The position numbers and the translations under genes were made by a program. Shown here in pieces: positions 33,648-44,892 of a DNA stretch of 64,000 nt (position 1 is its first letter; each line of letters starts with the position of its first letter). The stretch spans positions 1,240,001 through 1,304,000 of the forward strand of contig JANTUC010000009.1 of NCBI GenBank assembly GCA_026873275.1. Direction: 5' to 3'. Origin of the DNA: Pseudopithomyces maydicus. Lineage: Eukaryota; Ascomycota; Dothideomycetes; Pleosporales; Didymosphaeriaceae. The notes under the pieces were generated by a model. That model did no database searches. It was not told the DNA's origin and saw only the letters and a list, made by a program, of their open reading frames with translations.

Positions 33648-35656
33648 GGTGAGTGTGTGTGTGGTGACTTGAGGATTCCAAAGTGGAAAATGGGGGTATC
33701 AATAGTAGATTGGAGAGTTAAAGAGAGTGTGACAATCTTGTATATCGAATGCGGATGCCGCAACGACTTTTGTAACAGTGCTGCCCGAGATACAGTCTAG
33801 CCCTTCGTGGTGGCACCGTGGGAATGGCTAGCCTGGAGCTTAAGATCCACTGGAGCCGTGTCGCAAACTCCCGCCTAAGCGTGTTAGTGGAAATGATAGC
33901 GCCGAACATATTGCTCTAGCAGTAAGTATGACCGAGAGAGTTTGGCACCGCACAACATGAATCGGGTGTAAGATGCAGGTTCAAGCAAGGCGAAGGACGT
34001 AGCTGCATCGAGATGCCGAACTGAACGATTCTAGCAGTACCACGAGACCAAGTCCACCAAGACAGGAAGTTGGCGAAATCGGCGCAGGTGGGTACGACAC
34101 GGGTGAAACACGGAGCGCATGCTGCTGATAGCGAAGAGAGCGTGGGGAGCATGGCATGGATCCCCGATGTGTGCATCGAGTCGCGGGGTGCGCCATAGCG
34201 AGTCAGATTGTTTCCCGCCTAAGAGAAAGCTGCTGAAAACAGGAACAGCTCGAGCGACGGCGGCAGAGCTTCCAGGTAAGACGTGACCCTTTTTTGGTTC
34301 GGCAGTCGGCCAGCAAGCAAACCGGCGAGCAGCTCAAAGGGCTAGGCCCATGGATCTACTTGCTGGTATGCACGAGGTAGACTAGATACTTTAGTCTAAG
34401 TATGTCTAAGATACCTAGCTTATTGCCGCAATGTGACGGAGGTGGCCGGACTGTTTAGTCTAACCAGGTACCTGCTTTTGCGAAAAGGAAAGTCGATCGA
34501 AAAGTGACGATACGGTGTGGGCCCCACTCAAGGTCGAAATTGCTGATTTGGCCAACCAGCCGCATCTGCCGCGCTGTTCATCCAGCTGCCAAACCGACAT
34601 CTCTAGTCCTACACCCATCGCTCTCCCAATGTGTTGCGCCTTCTATGCATACCGTATTCTGTTTGAATCATCTTGCGAGCAGCTGCACACTGAGATTTGG
34701 TTCCGCTGCATGCACGCCACTATCGATATCCTCAGCAGGCCCACACACCAGGTCAAAGCGACAATCCCTGCATGAAACCACGCGAACCGCTCCCTTGCAT
34801 TAGCTCTGGCGATCAGGGGTAATATGTCGTTGGGTCACGGCCCGCATCCATACCGAACTTTCAACAAATGTTCCGCCCCGAATGCACCACAGTTGGGGCG
34901 AAATCGGACTTGAGCAAGCATGACACTCACTCTCGAGTATTCCGTTCCGAGTGTGCATGTGGGTTACAACATTGCATTCGCTTGTAAGACGGACGGAACG
35001 TTGGATCAGAGCACAAGCAAAAGCTGAAACTTCTGTGCCACCAGAGGATTCGTCAGATTGGAGCTGAGTAGAGAATGGAGGATTTCGTCAGGGCACTACT
35101 GCAACTCATACTGTGGACCAGCGCAAATGACCATGCTGACATTATGAACTCTAAAATAGTTCCCCTTTCACTATTGCACGTAGGCAGGTATAATTTTGAC
35201 CAACTGTGTTCTTGATTGAAGAACCCTATTGAATGATACAGCAGATATAAAACAAACAGCCTGAGTCCTGCTGGTGCGCCTCCAGTCCGGCCAAAGACAC
35301 CGCTTCCATAACCCAGCTATGCACGGTGCCTTGATTCGCGACGTTTATATGATTTGCCAATGAAGATCTCACTCTACCCAGATCCCTACGTGTCTCTCAT
35401 GAGATTTGACAAAGGAACAGAATTAGCCAAAGAAAATCGAACCAGAGGAAAGTTCCAAGCCGACCGAGAGGTATATTGCTGAATTGACAAGGGAAAAAAA
35501 GAAAATAAGGCCGTTGGTTGCGGGTTGAAGGAATTACGCAGATTAACAGTTAAACTGATATTTGAATGCGCAGTAATGTAAAAGTTGTGAGTAGGAAACG
35601 TTTTCTTGCAAGCGCCGATGACCTGCCAACTCCAATTAAAGGAACAAGAAAAAAGA
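33648..35656. other. 2-kb spacer, no supported gene
   Basis: It includes the promoter of the CFEM gene (33648 on) and the 3' side of the large minus-strand gene. Open frames are short and lack introns, domains or start context. No repeat of families A-C was found. Confidence 0.5.
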
Positions 35657-38600
35657 CTAAAACATGGCTCCATCCATGTTTTGCTGTGTGATTGGCATGT
35701 TATTGATGGGGCGAGGAGGAGAGTGTTTTCGTACGCCAAAGGGTCCAGAAGGGATTGGTGGGCTAGTCATCGACTGCATTTGTGCATTGCCGTGGAGGCT
35801 CTTGCCTTCGCTCAAAGTTTTCCTCAACGCGGGCCGGGTGAAACTGGTTTGAGTAGGTAATCCGTCGTCCGAATTTGTCCTTGGTTGCTCGGCAAACGGA
35901 ATAGGAGGCGATTCAAGGCCAGCATGAATGGCTGGGTCGCGGTTTTCAGTACGACCAAAACCAAAACGTCTCCGGGGATTGATTGGAGGAACTGGGGGCG
36001 GTGCTGTCTCCATACCATTCCTGAGCGATGCACCAGGAGGCAGGTTAACTGTATCTATCACAGACGTGGTAGAAACAAACACTGGTTCACCGATATCCGC
36101 CTTGGCGATTGACTTTTTGCGCAATGTTCCCACCTTAGGCATGGGTTGGGGTCTGGCATCCGGATTGAATGCAATCTTTTCTGGAGTACCAGGATTAGAC
36201 ATTGGTGGGGTACTGGTGACCGAATGCGGTGGAAGGCGCGAAGCTTGGGATCTTAGAGCAGGGCTTGGTCCACTAGGCGAAGGTCGAGGTGAAACAGGTA
36301 GTCCTGGAGAATTTTGCGGTCGGTTGCCAGGAGCGAGGTGGGCGTCGAGCGTGCCTGCGCCGGTTTGGAGAGGTTGCAAGTGCTTGGATTCGAAGTAAGC
36401 AGCAGATTTGCTGTTACTTCGGGACCTGATTGTGCTTTGTTGATCAAGGCCTGGTGGTGCTGGGCTGGTAGGGTATCCAGTGGGTTGGGCGCCTTCGCGA
36501 TGTTGAGCAGGGCGGCTGCGAGATCGACCATTCGACACTTCGGAGCTTGATCGATCCCTATCCGAGCTTCGACTGGAAGTCGGAGGTGATCTGTTGTACG
36601 GGTGTACATTGTGATTGCTTTCGCCAGTTCCAGACCGTTGGCGGGGCTCACCCTGGGCACGCGTAGGCTCACCATGTTGAAGCATGCGCATTTGCTTTTG
36701 ACGTACTGTCAATCCTTCTGGGACTCCAGCGAGAGAAGTGCTGCTGGCATTTGTCGAATTAGCCCCGAGGTTGAGCATCTTAATTGCCTTAAGAGACCCA
36801 TCGGCGTTCCGGTGGCTTTCTACAGTAGCAAACGATTCCCGACTTGACTTTGCGCGCAACATGTTGAGAGCGGTTTTCAGTCCACCAGACGATCCCGCAG
36901 GAGCGGGCGCAGGGCTAGTAGACCGGCCTTCAGCACGAGCGCGAAGACTCTCTTGGATGGCTCGTTGGCGTTGAGCAAGATCGCGTTGGAATGCTTCATG
37001 CTCTTCTACACTACGACCACGCTGGTGCGTCTTCTCCTCTTCTTGCGAGAATACTGGTCCATCGGGAGACAAAGGTGACAAGGGTGAAATTGGATACTGC
37101 TGAGGTTGGGGCTTCAGTGCTTCCACTGGGCTCACAGAGCTCATGCTTGCCCGTTCGTTGTAAAATGGATTGCTCTCAAGGTCATCGAGATCCCAAGGGT
37201 TCGAGTGGTTGTAAGTCGAGTTGGAGTGAGTATCTGTTTCCTTCTGAGGCTGCCGCCGTTGGAGACCGAGACCGATATTCTGGGTCTGCAGCGGCGGAGG
37301 GACAATGCTAAGACGATCGTCATCGTAGTTCGATGACACATTGCTAACATTTCTTAGATGTTGTCGAATAAGACCACTCAGGCCTCCATTGTTCGGACCC
37401 AATGTAGGAGAGTCGACGTCCGGGTCATCAGATTTGCCAACAGTGTCTGGATTTGGTGAAGTGTAGGTTTCTGGCAGTGGCGGTCGCGAATTACTACGTG
37501 AGCGCAAGGCGGGGTGCTCTGAGTCATGCGGTGCCCGTGAATTGCTCCTCGACCGAAGGGCTGGATGCTCCAGAATGGGAGGTGCGGGCCCAGTAGCTAC
37601 GGGAAGATTTTCCCTTCGTCGGCCTCGCTCTGCAAACTTTTGCCCAGATTGAGCAGTGTCGCTCTCGTCTTCACTAGATCCAGGCGAGGCAAAGAAGGTA
37701 GTCCCTTTTTGCGAGTCCGGAGACGGGACGTTATGGGGCAATGGGTTCGGTGAGAGTGCAGTCGGAGTAGGCGCTGTCTTCATTTGACTGGCAGCAGATT
37801 GGAACACAGAGAATGGTGAAGGAGCTTTTTGAGAGTTTGCCGAAGATTCTGATGGCTTTCGCTCCATTGTAGCACCGGCGGTCGTCGCGCCATCTTCAGC
37901 TCGCCTTCGCTTCTCTAATTCGATTCGCTCTCGCAAAGAAGGCTTTCGGGTGGTGTCTGTTTCAAGTCTTTCCGCTAGGGATAACTTACGAGGTGCCTTT
38001 GGTTCTATTCGTTCCGGAAATGAGGTTTTGAGTGGGCTATCAGGCTTCGAGACGGGTGATTCGCGGTCCTGCTGCATCTGTCTGAGACGCTCCCTATACT
38101 GCTCTTCGCTAAAAGCATTCTTTGGCTTATTGAATGCACCCATAGCAGTGGCCTTTCCACGATCCTGTGGCTGCAGCGCTGTATTGAGAGTTTGCACGTC
38201 TTCACTTTCACTGGTCAACGGACTCGTCAACAGAGGTGATTGGGGCCGAGACAGAATGGGGCTCGATGCGTTGGTTGGAGAATCTTTGCCGTTGGGGAAG
38301 CCAGGGTTAACCTGGAAAGTGGGACTTCTTATGCGAGAAGCACCACTCTCGATGAAGCGATCACTTAGGTTTGTCGCAGATCGCGTTTGAGTGAACAGTA
38401 GAGGTGGGGTAGCACGCCCGGTCTGTGCTCGTGTTCGTTGAATGGAGTTGAGACGATTCATGGCAGACGATTGTTGCTCAAGCATTTGCTGGTCCAAGCC
38501 TTGCTCATAGAGTCTCCGTGCCTTGGTGTTGGATCTCGTCACGTCGGTCGGTGATATGGGTGCAGCAGACACGGAACTGGTAGTCTGGGAAGCCACCGAC

Positions 38601-39307
38601 GTGGCTGCAGTTGAAATGCGCGCATTGCTTCCAGAATTGGTCGACGACGAGGTTTCTCTCCGACGATCGAATCCTTCCGTCATTGGCGAATAAGCGTCCT
38701 TGGAGGGACTCGAAGGTTCCTCAACAGCCTCTTCTTGCCCCATTGCTGCCAAGCGCTCCTTCTCCTCTCGTCGCATCTTTTGAAACGTAGACAGATGCAC
38801 ATCGTCGTCGTACAAGAGCCTGCCTGTCGAATGGCCGCTGCCTCCAATCTTGTAGATCTTCTGCCGGCCTCCGAAAAGCACGTTACCCTCTCCTGGTCGC
38901 GCTCTACTCATAATGCTTCCGCCATCTTCGGTGGTGGCTTGGCTGTCGAATGAGCCCGATCTCTCACTTGCGAACGGCGGGCGAACAGGGCCATTTACAG
39001 AACCATTGAGCGAGCCCTTGAGCGACGAGACTTCGGCGATGTCGGTAAGACCTCCAGGGGCGAATCCGAACTCGTGCAGGCGGGATTGGCGTTTCGGCTG
39101 GAGTACACTGTCGTCGCTGGCCTTTCCGATCTTCGAGTTGGGATCATCCTGTTCCTTGAGCATGCTAAAGCGGGTCGACAGGCTGGGCATGATCAGACTG
39201 GTGCGGAAGTCATCGGTAGACGGCAGTGCTGCTGCAATGTTGAGCTCGGGCTTGGGCTCCGGCTCGCCCTTCTTCTTGTCCTTCCTGCGCTGGAGGAAGC
39301 GATTCAT
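35657..39307 (-). CDS. Conserved disordered fungal protein (1216 residues)
   Basis: A single uninterrupted frame from ATG 39307 to TAG 35657. The N-terminus (MNRFLQRRKDKKKGE, then LPSTDDFRTSLIMPSLSTRFSMLKEQDDPNSKIGKAS read in blocks) resembles, from memory, a conserved Pezizomycotina protein of unknown function. A second conserved-looking block is RPGEGNVLFGGRQKIYKI near residue 145. The rest is low-complexity, rich in Ser, Pro, Arg and Gln, with short charged helices (RLRQMQQDRE, RDLAQRQRAIQ), as in scaffold or cytoskeletal regulators. There is no signal peptide or membrane segment. The absence of introns in 3.6 kb is unlike most neighbours. Function is not known to me. Confidence 0.9.
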   Translation of the reverse strand: MNRFLQRRKDKKKGEPEPKPELNIAAALPSTDDFRTSLIMPSLSTRFSMLKEQDDPNSKIGKASDDSVLQPKRQSRLHEFGFAPGGLTDIAEVSSLKGSLNGSVNGPVRPPFASERSGSFDSQATTEDGGSIMSRARPGEGNVLFGGRQKIYKIGGSGHSTGRLLYDDDVHLSTFQKMRREEKERLAAMGQEEAVEEPSSPSKDAYSPMTEGFDRRRETSSSTNSGSNARISTAATSVASQTTSSVSAAPISPTDVTRSNTKARRLYEQGLDQQMLEQQSSAMNRLNSIQRTRAQTGRATPPLLFTQTRSATNLSDRFIESGASRIRSPTFQVNPGFPNGKDSPTNASSPILSRPQSPLLTSPLTSESEDVQTLNTALQPQDRGKATAMGAFNKPKNAFSEEQYRERLRQMQQDRESPVSKPDSPLKTSFPERIEPKAPRKLSLAERLETDTTRKPSLRERIELEKRRRAEDGATTAGATMERKPSESSANSQKAPSPFSVFQSAASQMKTAPTPTALSPNPLPHNVPSPDSQKGTTFFASPGSSEDESDTAQSGQKFAERGRRRENLPVATGPAPPILEHPALRSRSNSRAPHDSEHPALRSRSNSRPPLPETYTSPNPDTVGKSDDPDVDSPTLGPNNGGLSGLIRQHLRNVSNVSSNYDDDRLSIVPPPLQTQNIGLGLQRRQPQKETDTHSNSTYNHSNPWDLDDLESNPFYNERASMSSVSPVEALKPQPQQYPISPLSPLSPDGPVFSQEEEKTHQRGRSVEEHEAFQRDLAQRQRAIQESLRARAEGRSTSPAPAPAGSSGGLKTALNMLRAKSSRESFATVESHRNADGSLKAIKMLNLGANSTNASSTSLAGVPEGLTVRQKQMRMLQHGEPTRAQGEPRQRSGTGESNHNVHPYNRSPPTSSRSSDRDRSSSEVSNGRSRSRPAQHREGAQPTGYPTSPAPPGLDQQSTIRSRSNSKSAAYFESKHLQPLQTGAGTLDAHLAPGNRPQNSPGLPVSPRPSPSGPSPALRSQASRLPPHSVTSTPPMSNPGTPEKIAFNPDARPQPMPKVGTLRKKSIAKADIGEPVFVSTTSVIDTVNLPPGASLRNGMETAPPPVPPINPRRRFGFGRTENRDPAIHAGLESPPIPFAEQPRTNSDDGLPTQTSFTRPALRKTLSEGKSLHGNAQMQSMTSPPIPSGPFGVRKHSPPRPINNMPITQQNMDGAMF

Positions 39308-42300
39308 GGTGGCCTGCGGCGTGTCAGCAAGCGGTCGGAACACAGCTAGAGGCGACGGCCTAGAGCAACTACCCGCATGTGCGTGGACGGGAGGCCATGT
39401 GGCGGCGGGGACTCACTTGATAGCTGTCGCGGCTCTTGTCGGTATGGCGAGAAGGGGAATTCCCAGGTGCGCAGGTGCGCTGCAGGTCAGCTTACCGCCC
39501 GTCGGCAGGCAAGAGCAAGGCGGGTGTCTGTCGTCTACGGGCAGGACGGGGCGCGAGCGGGTGTGGGTGAGGGTTGCCTGCGGCAGGTGCAATCAGCGTG
39601 TGACTCTCGACTACTCTCGACTCAAATTATCGGATCCATTCCTCGTTTCACGCAGCCACAACAACAGCAGCGGATTGATATGAGATGACGTACACAATGG
39701 CCGCGGGTGCGTCTACTCCTGGGTTGCTAGAACCTGTGCGACTGGAGTTGAGCAACTGCAAGTCGTGCAAGCGGACGCACTCTCCATGCAGGAACCGAGG
39801 GGCAGGAGCAGGAGCAGGAGCAGGAGCCTAGCAACAGTGTTTGGGAGACTGGTCGTCTCGGAAGTTTATTGGGATGCAAGGAATGGGTGTGGTGAAAGCG
39901 AGTGTGCGAATTGGAGAAATAGCTGGATGATCGGCAGGCACGAGCGGAGTCGAGGTGGGTGCGGCGAATACGAAAAGCAACGGGCAATGCAAAATTCCAA
40001 GGGGGCGAGAATCAAAGGAGCGTCGGGTGTGTAGGGAGCGTGGTCGCCTGCGCGCTGCGAGTGCGAGTGCGTGAGGGTGAGGGTGAAGGAGCGGAATGAG
40101 GGAAAAGGCCTCGGCGGGGGACGACTGGGGACGTGTGCTGTACAGTAATGGACCAGACTCGCAGGAACAAGGTGGGCAAGGCGACGTGCTGGGGAAAAGT
40201 GACAGGCCCTGGCAGTGGCAGAGGAGCAAGGTTTCATTTCCACTAACCCTCAGAGGTCATCTCCGCGCATGGGCGCCAAATGCCCTCGCACCACCGCGTC
40301 TGCAGGGCAGGCCCATTTGCTGCCACGGCGCCCGCATCTTGCGGCCCGGCTGCTGCTGGTCGAGGCGTCTCGCTGGTGCGCGGTGCGAGCGCGTGGTGGA
40401 GCTGCCACATCGAACACAGCTCCGCCCAAACGGGCGCTAGACGGTCGCAGCCGGCATGCCGCTGTTTCGAGATGCTCGGGCGCCTGCAGCAGATGCGACT
40501 GCGCATCCTTTGCCCCTCGCCGCGCCCCCGCGACTCGGCAGCCCGCAGCCAGTCGAGACGCTCTGTGCTGCTGCTGGACGGCGGACGCTGGTGGGCGCTG
40601 GACGCTGGACGCTGGCCAGCGGACGGCGGACAGGCCCTCGCAGACGGAGCGGAGCCACTGATTCATTCACCCACTGGGTTTTCTGATCAGCCAATGGCGC
40701 TGCCCTGGGAGGCTGAGAATCCTTCCATAGCACCAGAACCTTATTGCTCGTCAAAATGCCCGACCTTTCTGGATTACATCCGTGCTACAAAGTACAATGC
40801 TGTGGGCCTTCAGGAGAAGAAGGCAGTGCGACACACCACCGCCCCATCGCCATCCCCATCCTCCACACACCGATGCTGGTGGTGGGCAATGTACATACAT
40901 ACATGTGTACCTACATGCTGTCGTGGCTTTCTCTCGGCGGCAGTACCTTGCAGATGGCCCGCTAAGGACTCCAATCGCTAATCCACGAACCACATTCGTG
41001 GGCCCCTTTCTGCCACCCCTGGCCGCGGCCTGACCACGCCAGATTATATTTCTCATCTTCGTCAGAGGTTCGTGCTCCGCTACGACACGACGACGACACG
41101 GGTACGCCGTCAGCTTGATGCTGTGCCATGTTTCTTTTTTACTCTGTGCTTCGCAATGGGAGTTGCTCATCTCGACCGCCTCCAACGGTTCTGTCGGGAG
41201 CACTGCAGGCCACTAAGCGCCCTGCGTCGACAAAGACCTACTGCAAGCTTGTCCCTGCAGATGTAGGCAGCCCTTCCAAGGTTCCCTATCGTCCTACATG
41301 GTCCTGTCCTACACCCTCTTTGTTACCACCACACAGCAAATACGCAGCGTACATAGACACCAGCACGTCTGCAGAAGGATTGCACGCGAGCTGCAAGGAG
41401 CGTATTTATATGTATATGCCCGACGGCAATGCACCTCGGTGGCGTCTGGAGGAGAAGTGCCGCCGGCTGCACCGTCAATCAGCCCGGCCGCCTCAACTTC
41501 CACGAGCAGGCGCGTCCCGAAATGAAAAGACGGCCACGCAAATTTCCATCTACCTCACACTGTAATTCTGAAGTCATCAGAATTCCTGATGCATGCTGAC
41601 CAAAGCCGGCAAGTCCAACGGCTTGGTGTCGGGTTAGTTGACCATCCCGCACCCGCGCGATGCAAAAGCAGATGATGATCTGCCCCCGGAACCACCACTT
41701 CGCTTCCCTCGGCCTGGATTGGCCAGCCTCCACGAGTCGTGGCTGGTCGCGGCGCGGTCTGTGGTAAACAAATCCACGCGATGGCTTCGTTGGCTTCCCA
41801 TTCCCATGGGTAGTGCTTCAAGAAGCGAGAGACATGCGTATCGCCTTTTTCATTTGCGTCATCCTCATACCAGAGAGGGGCAACGCGACCCCATCGTTCC
41901 GTCTTCGCCCTACTGTCCATGTTACGTATTTTTACAGTGCTCCTAATTCTAAATATTTCCCCACCTTGCCATCTCCCGTTAGTGCATTTTGCTGTGGACC
42001 CCAACACAAATGGCCCCTTAATGTCGGTTTCTTCAATGGCCATGCCTAGTGCAGGCCGATGTTTGCTGTTGCCCACTTGGCTCGGTAGTCCATTGTTGTA
42101 GAAGAATGCTTTGGGCGTGTATTTCTGTTGCTGAGAGGTCGTCGCGCAATTACATGGTTTGCTCAACCAGGCGAATGGATACCAACTCGATCCTTCGACA
42201 TGGATGGCTCAGCTTATCCACCCTACTCAAAATGAAACATAAGACGGACGGTTGCCAACGAGGCTGATGAGATTTGGTGGTCCGTTGCGGTGCCTCAGCT

Positions 42301-42656
42301 TGAGGATAATCCCTGCTTAAATGCAGGTTCGTCTCCATCCCAGTGTCCGTGTTGTGCAACTTTTCAATCCCACTTTGCTTCTTAGTCTCTCGTAATTTAC
42401 TGCACGGCCGACGCTTTGTTGGGTTCCCCAGATTCCGCACACGACCAAACCCCTGACTCAGGTGTATCTGTCACGACACGTCAACAAGCAAACATACTTT
42501 CTCCGAGCTGACATAGAGTCGTATGACATTAGTTCACAGCAGACTGACACTTCTTGTGGAATTTCTTCTTTGGACCTTAGCTCCCGAGGTAGCACACCTT
42601 GAGCACGTCCTTATCGCTATCTTGGCGCATACGTACAACATTTGTATTGCACAATA

Positions 42657-42766
42657 ATTGTTTTATCAATTCTCTAATTATAGATTCATGAGTTTTCTCT
42701 CTCATCTGTTCCCCCAGCCCAATAGTTCTGTGGTGAAGAAGTTGCTCGTATACAGTGTGGTGTTAC
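42657..42766 (+). repeat. Repeat family C, copy C1
   Basis: About 110 bp closely resemble 48098-48204: a TCTAATTATAG word, a CCCCCAGCC block and then TTGCTCGTATACAGTGTGG. The two copies are direct repeats bracketing the second degraded island. Confidence 0.7.
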
Positions 42767-42929
42767 AACAAACCTAACTCGGAGACGGCAACTACACTAT
42801 TTCCTAGATTCGTTCTGCGCGCGTGAACGCTGACACTACACACCAAAACACACCCGACACGAGCGGGGCGACGATGCAAACCGTTGCGCTGCTGATTCAT
42901 GCGGCTGATATGGTGGGTGAATCCGTCCG

Positions 42930-43025
42930 TGGATGCTCTTTCCTCATGGATTTTCAACACCACACAAAGCCTAGCCCTGGATGCTCTTTCTTCATGGAAT
43001 TTCAACCCCACACAAAACCTAGCCC
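42930..43025 (+). repeat. 48-bp tandem duplication
   Basis: Two adjacent 48-bp units (42930-42977 and 42978-43025) begin TGGATGCTCTTTC and end CCTAGCCC, differing at only a few positions. The unit length is a multiple of three, but no gene is recognised here. Confidence 0.85.
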
Positions 43026-43299
43026 GGGCCCCGGCCGCCCACGGTCACATGCAGGCCATCGAACCTCAACCACTACGCCCAAACCATGGCCGCGCCAAAT
43101 TTCTCAAGTGACATGGTGAATTACTTAACCGGCCCTCGAGGAGAGCAGACTAGTGCGGTTGCTCGAAGGCACAACTCAGCTGGTATTCTCGACTCCAGGG
43201 CTCCATCGAACACACGGGACCGCTCAATGATATGATTCGTCATGGTCTAGGTACATTCCGGAGTCGTGCGAAGGAACTGCGCCTGCAACGAGAGGTCAC

Positions 43300-44892
43300 T
43301 TAGTATCCTGCGCCAAGGAGTGGATGTGAACTCTTTGGTTGATCGTTCTCCTGGGTGTCTTGGATCAAATCGATCCATGAGATAGTAACTTTTTTCAGGT
43401 TGTATGTGTTCGCCACATCGATCATTGTGTCGTACAGGCCTTTCCCAAGCTCGTGGGTTGCATTAGCAGCATTTGTAATGTGTAGAGATTCCAGGTTGAC
43501 TAGAAAAGCCTCATCCATTTTGTTGGTGGAGTTGACAATAAAAAAGGTCTCTGGAGCAGTGATGCTGGTCAAGTGCGTAAGCTGGTCCGCTCCAAAAATC
43601 TCTACGGCCTTTGCTTCATCCCTCCAAAACGGTTCGAGGTTGTCAGTAGTGATTGTGAGCTCCTTTGCGGTGATTTTATTGACCATGTCGATGATATACT
43701 CCCAAAAGAACAGTAAAACTCCCAGATCGCCGTAGGATCCCGTCGTGGATCAGTTTGATATTGAGATTTTCCACACCGAACAATCATCAATTCACATTCA
43801 CCGTCTCCTGTTTGGTGTATTGTTCTGTTGCTTATCATTGTTGGATTCGTTGCGTCTAGTTTGCCTTTGGCTGGAGTCGGCATGACCTGTACAGGTTCTT
43901 ACGACGTTAATTGAAAACCAACCACACCGAACAATAGTTGAAAGATCTCCTGCGTGGAGATGAATCTGAGATCCCCAGTCAGACCTGGGCGGTACTCTAT
44001 CATTTCGTCATCCCACATGTCATATTCTTCTGTAAAGTCGAGGTACTCTTCTTCGAAAACTCTATCACCTCGCGTTGGCTGATTCTATACCCTTGATTCG
44101 AAGGGAGTGTAGATTAACGATGCGGGCATGTCGACGTTCATAGTCTTAATATGCTAGGTCTTTTCTGCTCTAGTCCCGCTCGACTAGGAGTAGATACTGT
44201 GCATTTTTATTGGTTAGAGAGAATGGTACCGTAGAAACATGCTGCAAGAACGTTGGCAATACAGACAGCGGGATCTTGCAGTCAATTGACTCGATCATGA
44301 GTTGCTTGGTATCTGTTCCACGTGGGAACATGCGCTTACCCCAGATAAATTTCTGACTGTTGATATGATACAATCTGCCGTCTTCGACTACCTCGCATTT
44401 CTCTGAGATCTTGAGATTCTCCAGTTTTGGAAGCATCATGAGAATAAGGGCATACAGTTTGCACTCATTGTTGTAATCAACTTCGACTCGGTTGAAATTC
44501 TTGCGCTTGAAATGGGAGAGGACACCGTCTTGGATTCCGATGGCACAGCTATTGCAATAAACAACCGTGGATGGCAAGTCAAAATCCTTTTTGCATCTCC
44601 TGCAGAATTGGTTTGTGGCTTTTTCTGTCGGCTGTAGGATCGTGACGTCCAGGTCCGATACGAGTTGTGTCAAGCGACTGGAGCCTAAACACGTTCTAAC
44701 CAAGGATGCAACCATGTAGGGTTTTGGCGGAAGGCGCACATTTTTGTAAATCTCATCGGTAAATACTCGACTTAAGTGTCGATTGACTTAAGCGCAGTTG
44801 GCCAATGTGGTACGTTGGACGTCCTCTTCAGAGGATTCGCGTATAAATTGGATGACATTTAGCCACAGTTCTGGTGGTAGGTGACTGCTCAT
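43300..44892 (-). pseudogene. F-box protein gene split by a repeat insertion
   Basis: From ATG 44892 the frame begins HLPPELWLNVIQFI, a fungal F-box start (Skp1-binding adaptor of SCF ubiquitin ligases). It meets a TAA at 44788-44790 (a CAA would read through) and then continues VNRHLSRVF, with LVRTCL, CRRCKKDFDL, CNSCA and leucine-rich segments. Around 44170 it stops again. A further coding block (VFEEEYLDF, FISTQEIFQLLFG) is cut by a 137-bp insertion (43785-43921) bearing a family-A end. Bridging the insertion at its 14-bp direct repeat restores the frame (QLLFGVENLN). The last block, to 43300, is in yet another frame. The gene is dead by several independent lesions. Confidence 0.75.
43771..43935 (-). 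mobile_element. Truncated family-A fragment with 14-bp direct repeats
   Basis: The inserted 137 bp (43785-43921) end in the right arm of family A, with an intact ACCTGTACAGGT and GACGTTAATTGAAAACC. Homology starts only near 43809, and the first 24 bp are of unknown origin. The 14-bp word CCACACCGAACAAT occurs at both edges (43771-43784 and 43922-43935), and the host reading frame is continuous if one copy and the insert are removed. This makes it a clear insertion footprint. Confidence 0.85.

Larger units (their letters stand above)
39308..43299. other. 4-kb gene-poor spacer, partly GC-rich
   Basis: The left part holds the promoter and leader of the large minus-strand gene, with a run of GAGCAG hexamers near 39800-39830 and a GC-rich tract at 40200-40680. 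Many frames are open there in all six phases, which is what GC-rich non-coding sequence gives; none has a domain. A 48-bp tandem duplication lies at 42930-43025 and a family-C repeat at 42657-42766. Confidence 0.5.

Noticed and set aside
40200..40680. Many overlapping open frames of 75-230 codons in a GC-rich tract
   Set aside because: Frames are open in several phases on both strands at once, with low-complexity Ala/Arg/Pro/Ser content, no start context, introns or domain. This is expected of GC-rich non-coding DNA.
41555..42166. 203-codon minus-strand frame
   Set aside because: Composition is not protein-like (scattered rare residues, no domain), a plus-strand frame overlaps it, and no splice or start support exists.
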